NCBI GenBank assembly: GCA_041390145.1
Contig: JAWKQM010000003.1
Span: 234,254 to 298,253, forward strand
From: Gemmatimonadales bacterium
GTDB lineage: Bacteria > Gemmatimonadota > Gemmatimonadetes > Gemmatimonadales > GWC2-71-9
Length of the DNA: 64,000 bases
Direction of reading: 5' to 3'
This document shows positions 1 through 8,542 of this stretch, in pieces (position 1 is the stretch's first letter; each line of letters opens with the position of its first letter). The translations under genes were made by a program, and so were the position numbers. The notes beneath the pieces are model-generated. The model was given only the letters and a program-made list of their open reading frames with translations. It was not told where the DNA came from and ran no database searches.

Positions 1-617
1 TCGAGCGGGCGGTGCTGCCCACCGTGGCCTACGTGGCGGGGCCGGGAGAACTCCGCTACTTGGCGCTCGCCGAGGCGGTGTACGCCCATCTGGGAGTGGA
101 ACGCCAGCTCCCCGTGCCCCGGTGGTCGGGACTGCTGGTGGAGCCAAGGGTGGACCGTGTCCTCGCCAAGTTTGACGCGTCGCTCGAGGAGCTGCTGGCG
201 CCCGACCAGCGGCTCGAGAGCCGGGTGGCGCGGGAGCATCTCCCGCCACAGGCCATGGCTGCGCTCGAGGCACTTCGCGCCGGCATCGAGTCCGAATACG
301 GGGTGCTCGAATCGGTCGCTGGAGAGGTGGATCCGACCCTCCTCCGCCCGATCCAGGGGTTGAAGGGTCGTGCGCTGCAGGGGGCGGCGAAAGCCGAGAA
401 GAAACTGGTCCAGCACCTCAAGAGACGACACGAGACGGAGACGGAACAGATCGGGCGGGCCCGCACCGCGGTCCAGCCCGCAGGCCGTCCGCAGGAGCGG
501 GTGGTGATCGTGGCGCCCTACCTGGCCCGGTACGGGCCCGGAATCCTGCCCTCACTCCTCGACGCGATGGTTGACTGGTATGGCTCCGCCCTTGAAGGCG
601 GGGCCCCTCCCTCGTAA
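1..617 (+). CDS. bshC: BshC, putative cysteine ligase of bacillithiol synthesis (C-terminal part)
   Basis: This frame is open from the window edge (first whole codon at base 3) to a TAA at 615-617, so only about 205 C-terminal residues of a normally 500-550 residue protein are present. The segment YVAGPGELRYLA, the following ALAEAVYAHLGV helix and the long charged helical stretch near KGRALQGAAKAEKKLVQHL match the C-terminal half and coiled-coil tail of BshC. The family adds cysteine to GlcN-malate in the last step of bacillithiol synthesis in the cytoplasm. The ending IVAPYLARYGPGILPSLLDA is also typical. Nothing can be said about its start or promoter. Confidence 0.85.
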   Translation, partial: ERAVLPTVAYVAGPGELRYLALAEAVYAHLGVERQLPVPRWSGLLVEPRVDRVLAKFDASLEELLAPDQRLESRVAREHLPPQAMAALEALRAGIESEYGVLESVAGEVDPTLLRPIQGLKGRALQGAAKAEKKLVQHLKRRHETETEQIGRARTAVQPAGRPQERVVIVAPYLARYGPGILPSLLDAMVDWYGSALEGGAPPS

Positions 618-627
618 GATCGTTGCT

Positions 628-912
628 ATGGTAATGCTCATCGGGTTGGTCCTGCTGGTGGCGCTGATGCTCCCGATCCTGAGCATCGTGCTCGACTCGC
701 CCTTCGGGCGCGCGCTCGCGCGCAAGGTCGATGCGCCTGAGGTGGCCCCGCCGCCGGTGGCCGATCTGGCCAAGCGGGTGGAGCTGCTCGAGAGCGAAAT
801 CGATGACCTGACCCGGGCGGTCGAGGGGCTGAAGGACGAGAACGCCTTCCTGCAGCGGTTGATCGAGGACGCCCCGGCGCGGCCCGCCTTGCCGCCGCGC
901 AGTTCCCCCTGA
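628..912 (+). CDS. Small membrane-anchored coiled-coil protein, unknown function
   Basis: This is a 94-residue protein starting at ATG 628 (ATG 634 is also possible), ten bases after the bshC stop. Residues 2-21 are a single hydrophobic segment. After a Pro-rich hinge (EVAPPPVADL) comes an acidic heptad-like helix of about 35 residues (KRVELLESEIDDL) that should form a coiled coil, so it looks like a single-pass protein with a cytoplasmic or periplasmic coiled coil. I do not recognise a family. An upstream in-frame ATG at 571 would overlap bshC and is less likely, because the hydrophobic stretch normally comes first in such proteins. Confidence 0.6.
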   Translation: MVMLIGLVLLVALMLPILSIVLDSPFGRALARKVDAPEVAPPPVADLAKRVELLESEIDDLTRAVEGLKDENAFLQRLIEDAPARPALPPRSSP

Positions 913-941
913 GCACCAGGCTGTCCCGCCGGCCCGCGGCG

Positions 942-2465
942 ATGGTGGCCGCGGGGATCTTCCTGAGCAGGATCCTCGGGTTGGTGCGGCAGCGCGCCCT
1001 GGCGCACTTCCTCGGCAACTCCAGCGTGGCGGACGCCTTCACGGCGGCCTTCCGGATTCCCAATCTCCTCCAGAACCTCTTTGGCGAAGGCGCCCTCTCG
1101 GCGTCGTTCATTCCCGTCTACGCGGGATTGCTCGCCGACAAGGATCACGACGAGGCGGACCGCGTCGCGGGGGCGGTCGGCGCACTGCTCGCCGTCGTCG
1201 TCGCAGGCATCGTGGTGCTGGGCATCCTCACCGCGCCGGTCCTGGTCACCCTCATCGCGCCCGGGTTTGCCGGCGAGAAGCGCGACCTGACCATCCAGCT
1301 CGTGCGCATCCTCTTCCCCGGCGCCGGCCTCCTGGTGCTCTCCGCCTGGTGCCTCGGCATTCTCAACAGTCACCGGAAGTTCTTTCTCAGCTACGCCGCC
1401 CCGGTCGCCTGGAACCTCGCCATTATCGGCACCCTGCTCGTGCTCGGCCCGAAGCGGAGCATGGCCGAGCTGGCCGTGGCCGCCGCGTGGGCCAGCGTGG
1501 CCGGCAGCCTCCTCCAGGTCCTGGTCCAGTGGCCGACGGTGCGGCGGGTGGCGCCCGCGCTTCGCCTGCGGCTGACCACGACGACGGCCCACGTGCGGAC
1601 CGTGATCGGCAATTTTGTCCCGGCATTCGTCGGGCGCGGCGTCGTGCAGGTGAGCGCGTTCATCGACTCACTGCTCGCCACCCTCCTGCCGACCGGCGCC
1701 GTGGCCGCCATCGGGTATGCGCAGACCATCTACCTGATGCCGGTGAGTCTCTTCGGGATGGCCATCTCAGCCGCCGAACTCCCCGCCATGTCCGGCGCCC
1801 GGGGGACTGCAGAGGAGATCGGGGCCTATCTTCGCGCGCGACTCGACGCCGGTCTCCGGCGCGTCGCGTTCCTGGTGGTCCCCTCGGCGATGGCGTTTCT
1901 GGCGCTCGGGCACGTGATCGTGAGCGCGCTCTACCAGACCGGTGAATTCGGACGCCAGGATTCGCTGTATGTCTGGGGCATCCTGGCCGGCTCGGCCGTG
2001 GGATTGCTCGCCTCGACCATGGGGCGTCTCTACGCCTCCGCCTTCTACGCCCTTCGGGATACGCGCACACCGCTGCGCTTCGCGGTTATCCGGGTGGCGC
2101 TCACCGGCGCGTTCGGGTGGTTTGCGGCGCTCCACCTTCCGGGACTCCTCGTGGTCGGGCCCCAGTGGGGCGCTGCCGGCCTGACCGCCTCCGCGGGGGT
2201 GGCAGGGTGGGTCGAGTTCCTCCTGCTGCGACGCGGCCTGCAGCGCCGCGTGGGACCCACCGGCCTCCCGGCCGGCCTGCTCCCACGGCTCTGGTCCGCC
2301 GCCGCCGCGGGAGCCGCGATCGGGTGGGCGGCGCTCCGGTACCTCCCCGACTGGCACCCGGTGCCGCTCGCGGTCGTGGTGCTCGGCGGGTACGGGGTGA
2401 CCTATCTGCTGGCCGCGCGCCTCCTCGGCGTGCAGGAGGCGCGCAACCTGCTGGTGCGGCGATGA
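942..2465 (+). CDS. murJ: MurJ, lipid II flippase
   Basis: This 507-residue polytopic membrane protein of the MviN/MurJ (MOP superfamily) type moves lipid II across the inner membrane for peptidoglycan synthesis. The N-terminal signature is clear: SRILGLVRQRALAHFLG, then DAFTAAFRIPNLLQNLFGEG and ALSASFIPVY, the loop that carries family-conserved Arg residues. About 14 hydrophobic segments follow, and the length is normal. The start is ATG 942; an earlier non-ATG start a few codons upstream cannot be excluded. Its TGA overlaps the uvrC ATG (ATGA), so the two are probably translated together. Confidence 0.95.
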   Translation: MVAAGIFLSRILGLVRQRALAHFLGNSSVADAFTAAFRIPNLLQNLFGEGALSASFIPVYAGLLADKDHDEADRVAGAVGALLAVVVAGIVVLGILTAPVLVTLIAPGFAGEKRDLTIQLVRILFPGAGLLVLSAWCLGILNSHRKFFLSYAAPVAWNLAIIGTLLVLGPKRSMAELAVAAAWASVAGSLLQVLVQWPTVRRVAPALRLRLTTTTAHVRTVIGNFVPAFVGRGVVQVSAFIDSLLATLLPTGAVAAIGYAQTIYLMPVSLFGMAISAAELPAMSGARGTAEEIGAYLRARLDAGLRRVAFLVVPSAMAFLALGHVIVSALYQTGEFGRQDSLYVWGILAGSAVGLLASTMGRLYASAFYALRDTRTPLRFAVIRVALTGAFGWFAALHLPGLLVVGPQWGAAGLTASAGVAGWVEFLLLRRGLQRRVGPTGLPAGLLPRLWSAAAAGAAIGWAALRYLPDWHPVPLAVVVLGGYGVTYLLAARLLGVQEARNLLVRR

Positions 2466-4285
2466 CGGAACCGCTCACCCCGTCCGACCTGCTCGCGCGC
2501 AAGCTCGACACCCTGCCCGACGGTCCCGGCGTCTACCTGTGGAAGGACGCCGCGGGCGCCGTCATTTATGTCGGGAAGGCCAAGCGGCTGCGCAGCCGGG
2601 TGCGGAGCTACTTCCTCGGGGACCATGCGGAAAGCCCGAAGTCCCGGCTGCTGGTCCGGCAGATCGCGGACGTCGAGACGATCGTCGTCCCGGACGAGGT
2701 GCAGTCGCTGCTCCTCGAGAACAACCTCATCAAGACGTATCAGCCGCGCTTCAACGTCCGCCTCAAGGACGACAAGAGCTATCCCTCCATTGCGGTCACC
2801 GTGAAGGATCCCTTTCCCCGGGTGCTGGTGACCCGGCGAATGGACATTCCGGGCGCGCGCTATTTCGGGCCGTACACCGACGTGACGCTCATGCGGCGGT
2901 CGCTCGCCCTGATCCGCCGGATGTTCACGGTGCGCAGCTGCAGCGACGACCTGCCCAGGGAACGGCGGGAGCGTCCCTGTCTCGACTACCACATCGGACG
3001 GTGCCGCGCGCCCTGCGTCGGGTGGCAGGACGAGGCGTCCTATCGTGCGATGATCGAGGAAGTGCTCGACTTCCTCGGCGGCCGCACGGTGGACGTGCGC
3101 TCCAAGGTGCGCGACCTCATGGGCGCCGCCAGCGACCGGCAGGACTACGAACGCGCCCGCGACCTCCGAGACACGCTGAAGTGGCTCGATCGCGCGGAGA
3201 TTCCTTCCTCGGTGGAGATGACGGGGACCGGTGATGCCGACGTCATCGGCTACGCGCGCGACGGCGACGACGCGGTCGGCGTCCTGATGCGGATTCGCGA
3301 GGGGCGGTTGATCGGGCGGGAGCACCGGGTGCTCGAGAATGTCGAGGGCGTGCGCGATCCCGAGGTGCTCGGCGCGCTGCTCGTGCGCTACTATCTCCCG
3401 GCGGAGGGACGGGCGACACGGCTGGTGCTCCCGCTGTTGCCGGCCGACCTCGAACAACTGGAAACCCTCCTCCCCGGTGTGCACATCCTGGTGCCGCAGC
3501 GGGGGACCGCGGCGCGGTGGCTGGACCTCGCCGACCAGAATGCGCGGCACCTTCTCGAGAGCCTCCGCATCGAGTCCTTCGAAACCGACGAGCGGGCGGA
3601 GGATCCGGTGTATGCGCTGGGGCGCGACCTGGGGCTGAGCGTGGTGCCGCGCAGCCTGATCTGCGTGGACATTTCCACCAACCAGGGCCGCGACACGGTC
3701 GGCTCCCTCGTCTGGTTCGAGGCCGGCCGTCCCAAGAAGGCGGAGTATCGCAAGTTCCGCATCCAGGGCGTGGGGCAGCAGGATGACTACGCCGCCATTC
3801 ACGAGGTCATGACCCGGTATCTCACGCGGCGCCGCGAGGAGGGGAAGCCGCTCCCCGACCTTGTCGTGATCGATGGCGGGAAGGGACAACTCGGTGCGGC
3901 CCGCGCGGCCGCGGACGCCGCAGGCTTTCCCGAACTGCCGATCGTGTCACTCGCCAAGCGCGAAGAGGAAGTCTTCTTCGTCGGCCGCCCGGACGGACTG
4001 CGGCTCCCCCGTCGCGCGCCGTCGCTCCGCCTCCTGCAGCGGGCGCGCGACGAGGCGCACCGGTTCGGCGTGGCGTACAGCCGGAAGCGCCGCACCCAGC
4101 GCACCATCACGTCGGAGCTGCTCGATATTCCCGGCGTCGGGCCGCTCAAACGGACTCGGCTGCTGGAACGATTCGGGAGCCTGGCCGCCGTCAAGACGGC
4201 GAGCGTCGCCGAGATCGCGGCGGTGCCCGGCTTCTCCACCATCCTCGCGGAACGGGTCCTCACGACCCTGGGAACACGAACATGA
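2462..4285 (+). CDS. uvrC: UvrC, excinuclease ABC subunit C
   Basis: This 607-residue protein starts at ATG 2462, inside the murJ stop (ATGA). An open frame extends further upstream but lacks family similarity. Residues about 16-95 are the GIY-YIG nuclease (GPGVYLWKD, IYVGKAKRLRSRVRSYF) that makes the 3' incision. A Cys cluster (RPCLDYHIGRCRAPC) and the UvrB-binding UVR segment follow. The RNase-H-like 5' nuclease (ICVDISTNQGRDTVGSLVWF; VVIDGGKGQL) and paired helix-hairpin-helix motifs (LLDIPGVGPLKRTRLLERFG) complete it. It acts in nucleotide excision repair with UvrA and UvrB, which are not in the window. Confidence 0.97.
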   Translation: MTEPLTPSDLLARKLDTLPDGPGVYLWKDAAGAVIYVGKAKRLRSRVRSYFLGDHAESPKSRLLVRQIADVETIVVPDEVQSLLLENNLIKTYQPRFNVRLKDDKSYPSIAVTVKDPFPRVLVTRRMDIPGARYFGPYTDVTLMRRSLALIRRMFTVRSCSDDLPRERRERPCLDYHIGRCRAPCVGWQDEASYRAMIEEVLDFLGGRTVDVRSKVRDLMGAASDRQDYERARDLRDTLKWLDRAEIPSSVEMTGTGDADVIGYARDGDDAVGVLMRIREGRLIGREHRVLENVEGVRDPEVLGALLVRYYLPAEGRATRLVLPLLPADLEQLETLLPGVHILVPQRGTAARWLDLADQNARHLLESLRIESFETDERAEDPVYALGRDLGLSVVPRSLICVDISTNQGRDTVGSLVWFEAGRPKKAEYRKFRIQGVGQQDDYAAIHEVMTRYLTRRREEGKPLPDLVVIDGGKGQLGAARAAADAAGFPELPIVSLAKREEEVFFVGRPDGLRLPRRAPSLRLLQRARDEAHRFGVAYSRKRRTQRTITSELLDIPGVGPLKRTRLLERFGSLAAVKTASVAEIAAVPGFSTILAERVLTTLGTRT

Positions 4286-5481
4286 CTGATTCGCTGGCGC
4301 GCCCTTCCGAAGGGATCGACTGGACGCTGGAATGCCTTGCGTGCGGAGCCACCAGTACGGCGGAGGGGTTGCCGACGGTCTGCATCTGCGGGCAGCCCTG
4401 GCTGGTGCGCTACCCGCACCGGCGGCCGGGCATCAAGCAGCGGGCGGAAGTCAGGCGGCGCCACGGCATGTGGCGGTTTCGCGACTTCCTGCCGCTGCGC
4501 CCGTTCGAGGAGCCGGTGTCGCTCGGGGAAGGGGACACGCCACTCCTTCGCCTGCACCGCACCGCGGCACGAATCGGCGTGCCGAACCTGTGGCTCAAGG
4601 ACGAAGGTGCCAATCCCACCGGGTCGTTCAAGGCCCGCGGGCTGAGCGCGGCGATCACCAGGGCCACCGCGGCCGGCGCGCGCCGCTTCACGCTCCCCAC
4701 CGCAGGCAACGCCGGCGTGGCCGCATCGGCCTACAGCGCACGCGCGGGCGCCGAAGTGCGGGTCTTTGCGCCCGATACAACGCCGCGCACCATCCTCTCC
4801 CAGATCGAGACATTTGGCGGGACACTCGTCCTGCTGAAGGGACACATCGGCGATTGCGGCAAGGCAAGCCGGGCCTGGGCCGCGGAATCTGGGGCGTTTG
4901 ACCTGTCCACCCTGCGGGAGCCCTACCGGATCGAGGGCAAAAAGACCCTGGGACTGGAACTGGCCCTGCAGATGGCCTGGAAGATGCCCGATGTCATCCT
5001 GTACCCGACAGGTGGCGGGACCGGGCTGATCGGGATGTGGAAGGCCTTCCACGAGTTGAAGGAGCATGGCTGGGTGGAAGGCGAGCTGCCGCGGTTCTAT
5101 TCTGTCCAGTCGACTGGCTGTGCCCCGATCGTCAAGGCGTTTGCGGAAGGGGCCGATCGTGCGGAGGTGTGGGCCGATCCTTGGACGATCGCCAGCGGCT
5201 TGCGCGTCCCGGGGGCCCTGGGGGACCGGCTGATGTTGCGGGCGCTGCGGGAGACGGGTGGCGGGGCTCTGGCCATCGACGACGCCGTCCTGGCGGAGGC
5301 GGCCGCGACCGTGTCCCGGGAGGAAGGTGTCGATGTCTCCCCAGAGGGCGGGGCGGCCCTCGCGGCGGTCGAAGAACTGGTGGGTCGTGGGGAGGTGGAT
5401 CGGGGCGAGACGGTGGTGGTGTTCAACACCGGGGCGGGATGGCTGTACCGAAACCCGGCGGAATTGCGGGGAGAGGGCTGA
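4282..5481 (+). CDS. thrC: Threonine synthase-like PLP-dependent enzyme
   Basis: This 399-residue fold-type II PLP enzyme most resembles threonine synthase, which converts O-phosphohomoserine to threonine. It starts with a small Cys-rich knuckle (C18, C21, C34, C36) as in long ThrC proteins. GEGDTPLLRL and the Schiff-base lysine in NPTGSFKARG (K117) follow, then the glycine loop YPTGGGTGLIGMW for cofactor phosphate and a C-terminal VFNTGAGWLY. The start overlaps the uvrC stop (ATGA). A cystathionine or threonine dehydratase-type activity cannot be ruled out from sequence, but the Zn-knuckle plus SFKARG favours ThrC. Confidence 0.88.
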   Translation: MTDSLARPSEGIDWTLECLACGATSTAEGLPTVCICGQPWLVRYPHRRPGIKQRAEVRRRHGMWRFRDFLPLRPFEEPVSLGEGDTPLLRLHRTAARIGVPNLWLKDEGANPTGSFKARGLSAAITRATAAGARRFTLPTAGNAGVAASAYSARAGAEVRVFAPDTTPRTILSQIETFGGTLVLLKGHIGDCGKASRAWAAESGAFDLSTLREPYRIEGKKTLGLELALQMAWKMPDVILYPTGGGTGLIGMWKAFHELKEHGWVEGELPRFYSVQSTGCAPIVKAFAEGADRAEVWADPWTIASGLRVPGALGDRLMLRALRETGGGALAIDDAVLAEAAATVSREEGVDVSPEGGAALAAVEELVGRGEVDRGETVVVFNTGAGWLYRNPAELRGEG

Positions 5482-5501
5482 GGGGCGATATTTCCAAGTC
5501 T

Positions 5502-6791
5502 ATGCCTGACAGCCGTTTTGCCATCCTTGATCCGTCGTCCGGAATCAGCGGCGACATGCTCCTGGGGGCGCTGATCGACCTGGGAGCGGACGAGGGATGG
5601 CTTCAGGGATTGCCAGCCCGGCTCGGCTGTCCCGACGTGCGAGTGGAGATTGCGCGGGTGGATCGGGCCGGAATCGAGGCTCGGCACGTCACCATCCGGC
5701 TGCCCGATGGTTCCGTGGAAGCGCCGGCGACGCCCGTTGTGCACGCCCACGGGCACGGTGCTCATTCGCATCACCATGGCGAGGCCCACGGGCAGGTGCC
5801 ACACCGACATGTCGGCGAACTGCTCGAGCTGATCGAGCGGGCCCCGTTGTCGGGCTGGGTGAAGGATCGCGCGCTCCGGGCGTTCCGGCTCCTGGGTGAG
5901 GCGGAGGGGCGCATTCATGGAGTCGCTGCCACCGAGGTCGCCCTGCATGAGGTTGGGGCCTTGGACGCGCTCGTGGACATCGTGGGGGGTATCGAGGGGT
6001 TCGAGCAGTTGGGGATCACGCGGATATACCGCCGCCCAGTCTCGGTGGGAGAGGGCTGGGTCCGCGCCACCCACGGGGTGCTCTCGGTGCCGGCCCCGGT
6101 GACGGGGCTCCTGCTCGAGGGGATCGAGATCGGCCCCAACGGCCCAGTCACCGGCGAGGCGACGACGCCCACCGGCGCCGTGCTCCTCCGGGTGCTGAGC
6201 GAGGGCCCGCCGCCGGCCCGGTGGCGCCCGACGGCGAGCGGGTGGGGGGCGGGGGGTCGAAATCCCGCCGCGTATCCGAACGTGCTCCGGGTGTTGATCG
6301 GTGAGCCGGCTGGGGAAGCGAACGAGGTCGTGGTCACGGCGACCGACCTGGACGACTTTACGCCGGAGTACCTCGAGCCGGTTCGGGTGGCGCTGTTTGC
6401 CGAGGGCGCCCTGGATGTGCAGGTCTGGAGCACCATGGCCAAGAAGGGTCGGGCCAGTCTTCGGATCGAAGTGCTCAGCGAGGCGGCCGTGGCTGGAGCC
6501 ATCGCGGAGGTACTCTTCCGGCACACCACCACGGGTGGGGTCCGGCGATGGGTGGCCGACCGCACCACGCTGCCGCGCCGCGAATTTGCGGTCACGACGC
6601 GGGACGGTGCCGCGGTCCGCGTCAAGGTGCTCGACGCGCCAGGCGGGGCGCGGGTGAAGGCCGAGTACGATGACGTCATCGTGGCCGCCCGGGAGGCCGG
6701 ACGATCGGCGGCGGACGTGGTGCGGGAAGTGGAACAACAGGCTGTAGATCGGATGGCGCGCGAAGTGGCGTCGCCCTTGACAGACAACTAA
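5502..6791 (+). CDS. larC: LarC, nickel insertion for the nickel-pincer cofactor (unsplit)
   Basis: This 429-residue LarC/DUF111 protein inserts Ni(II), using CTP, into the pyridinium bisthiocarboxylate precursor of the nickel-pincer nucleotide used by lactate racemase-type enzymes. The start ILDPSSGISGDMLLGALIDLG is diagnostic. Later motifs are ALHEVGALDALVDIVG and TPTGAVLL. Residues 81-103 are a His-rich loop with ten histidines, fit for metal handling. Here the protein is one continuous frame, unlike lactobacilli where larC is read through a frameshift. I chose ATG 5502, 20 bases after the thrC stop. larA, larB and larE are not in the window. Confidence 0.9.
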   Translation: MPDSRFAILDPSSGISGDMLLGALIDLGADEGWLQGLPARLGCPDVRVEIARVDRAGIEARHVTIRLPDGSVEAPATPVVHAHGHGAHSHHHGEAHGQVPHRHVGELLELIERAPLSGWVKDRALRAFRLLGEAEGRIHGVAATEVALHEVGALDALVDIVGGIEGFEQLGITRIYRRPVSVGEGWVRATHGVLSVPAPVTGLLLEGIEIGPNGPVTGEATTPTGAVLLRVLSEGPPPARWRPTASGWGAGGRNPAAYPNVLRVLIGEPAGEANEVVVTATDLDDFTPEYLEPVRVALFAEGALDVQVWSTMAKKGRASLRIEVLSEAAVAGAIAEVLFRHTTTGGVRRWVADRTTLPRREFAVTTRDGAAVRVKVLDAPGGARVKAEYDDVIVAAREAGRSAADVVREVEQQAVDRMAREVASPLTDN

Positions 6792-6800
6792 GGAGCAACG

Positions 6801-8219
6801 ATGCAGAAGGTCCTCGTAGCATTGGCGGCCGTCGCGGTCTCGGCGGGCAACCTGGTGGCCCAGACGCCGGAGCCGCAGGTCAATCTCCGCGTGCAGCGGG
6901 CGCAGCCCACGCAGTGGTCGGTGCCGGATTGCGGCCTCGACAAGGGCAACTTCCTGATCAGCAGCTCCGCGACGTACCTCAGCAGCGGTCTCTCCACGAG
7001 CGACAGCGAGAAGAAGGAGCGCCTCTTCACGAACGCCCGCAACGTGGCGATCGAGGGGATCGAGAAGGGCCAGGCCGGTGCGAGCGGGGCGTGGTACTAC
7101 CTCGGGCGGGCCTACCTGCAACTCGGCGACCTCCAGGGCGCCGACACCGCGTTGGCGCGGGCGCAGTCGCTCGCTCCCGCGTGCGCCGACAACATCCAGC
7201 TGCTCCGGCGCAATACCTGGGTGGCGCTGTTGAATGCCGGGAATACCTTCATGAAGGACGAGAACAAGGATTCGGCCGAGGTCCTCTTCCGCCAGGCCAA
7301 CGAGATCTACCAGGGTGAGCCGAACGCCTACACCGGCCTCGCCGTGCTGTTCAATGCCGAGGGGCAGGCGGACAGCTCAATCGCCTACTTCCGGAAGGCC
7401 GTGGCGGCGTCGGGGGACAAACCGAAGGATGCCGAGGCGCGGGACATGGCGCAGTACAACCTGTCGGCGCTGCTCAGCAACGAAGGCCGCTGGAAGGAAG
7501 CCGTGCCGGCGTGGCAGCAGTATCTCGCGTGGAAGCCGGATGACATCGACGGCAAGAAGGCGTACGCGCGCGCCCTGCGGGCCGACGGTCAGCCCGACGC
7601 GGCGGCGGAGATCGAGCGGGACCTGATCAGCGGGTCCGGAGCGGACGTTCCGGTTGCCGACCTGATGGTGGCCGGCGTGAATTTCTTCAACGACAAGAAC
7701 TACACCGAGGCCGCCGAGACCTTCGGCCGGGTGGTCAAGCGCCAGCCGTGGAACCGGGATGCCCTGTTCAACATGGGGAATTCGTTCCTGGGCGCGCAGG
7801 ACGGCCCGGGCGTCGTGAAGGCGGCGTCGGCACTCTACGCCATCGAGCCGATGAACGAGAAGAGCGTGCAGCTGCTGGCCCAGGGCTATCAGCTCGAGAA
7901 GGACCAGAAGATGATCGTGAAGTACTTCACCGAGCTCGAGGCGATGCCGTTCAACCTGGACATCGAGCAGCTGTTGCTGCAGTCCGGCGGCGCCAAGGTG
8001 GTCGGTACGGCGACGGGTCGGGCGGCCAAGCAGATCGACACGAAGCCGATTGCGCCGCACCCGGTCACCCTGGTGTTCGAGTTCCTCGATGCGCAGATGA
8101 ACGTGGTGGCCACCAGCGAGCGGATCGTCCCGGCCCTCGGCGTGGGGGAGACGTCGGTGGTGGAGGCGGAGGGGCTGGGCAGCGGCATCGTGGGGTGGCG
8201 GTACCACGCCAAGAAGTAG
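6801..8219 (+). CDS. Exported TPR-repeat protein
   Basis: This 472-residue protein follows larC by nine bases with a good ribosome site (AAGGAG) before ATG 6801. The first 21 residues form a signal peptide ending VAQ. At least five TPR-like helix pairs follow, for example YYLGRAYLQLGDLQGADTAL, YTGLAVLFNAEGQADSSIAY and PWNRDALFNMGNSFLGAQ. The last 60 or so residues look beta-rich (HPVTLVFEFLDAQMNVVATS) and may be a separate adaptor domain. It is probably periplasmic. No enzymatic motif is visible and the function is unknown. Confidence 0.75.
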   Translation: MQKVLVALAAVAVSAGNLVAQTPEPQVNLRVQRAQPTQWSVPDCGLDKGNFLISSSATYLSSGLSTSDSEKKERLFTNARNVAIEGIEKGQAGASGAWYYLGRAYLQLGDLQGADTALARAQSLAPACADNIQLLRRNTWVALLNAGNTFMKDENKDSAEVLFRQANEIYQGEPNAYTGLAVLFNAEGQADSSIAYFRKAVAASGDKPKDAEARDMAQYNLSALLSNEGRWKEAVPAWQQYLAWKPDDIDGKKAYARALRADGQPDAAAEIERDLISGSGADVPVADLMVAGVNFFNDKNYTEAAETFGRVVKRQPWNRDALFNMGNSFLGAQDGPGVVKAASALYAIEPMNEKSVQLLAQGYQLEKDQKMIVKYFTELEAMPFNLDIEQLLLQSGGAKVVGTATGRAAKQIDTKPIAPHPVTLVFEFLDAQMNVVATSERIVPALGVGETSVVEAEGLGSGIVGWRYHAKK

Positions 8220-8224
8220 GTCAA

Positions 8225-8253
8225 TTGACAGGCACCCGGCTTCGGGTGATTTT
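8225..8253 (+). promoter_or_regulatory. Promoter of tRNA-Gly
   Basis: TTGACA (8225-8230) is a perfect -35, followed after 17 bases by GATTTT (8248-8253), a weaker -10. The tRNA begins ten bases further on, the right distance for a transcription start. The spacer contains a GC-rich hairpin (see the next entry). Confidence 0.45.
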
Positions 8254-8254
8254 C
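8233..8254 (+). terminator. Possible terminator of the TPR gene, overlapping the tRNA promoter
   Basis: CACCCG (8233-8238) and CGGGTG (8243-8248) pair around a GCTT loop and are followed by ATTTTC. The position, 13 bases after the upstream stop, fits a short intrinsic terminator. It occupies the spacer of the presumed tRNA promoter. Confidence 0.4.
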
Positions 8255-8262
8255 AGGGGGTC

Positions 8263-8334
<72 letters not shown>

Positions 8335-8361
8335 CTCCGTAAGTGCTTGACAAAGCACAAC

Positions 8362-8389
8362 AAAACGCCGCCCAATCGGGCGGCGTTTT
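8362..8389 (+). terminator. Intrinsic terminator after tRNA-Gly
   Basis: AAAACGCCGCCC (8362-8373) pairs perfectly with GGGCGGCGTTTT (8378-8389) around an AATC loop. The A and T ends make it usable in both directions. The 150 bases from here to the next gene hold nothing I can recognise. Confidence 0.85.
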
Positions 8390-8542
8390 GCGTGGCTGGA
8401 TCAGCCCCGTCGCCCCCCAACAGACTCCGCTGTACCGCCAGCCCCTCATGATGGGTGGCCCGGTCTGCCGTGACTCTGCGCGTCTATGTGGAAGAGCCCA
8501 TTCCTTCCGGGCTGGGGAATCACTCCACCATGAGGTGCCCTC

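Noticed and set aside
5037..5501. Upstream extension of the larC frame
   Set aside because: It overlaps threonine synthase in another frame and lacks any larC-like sequence.
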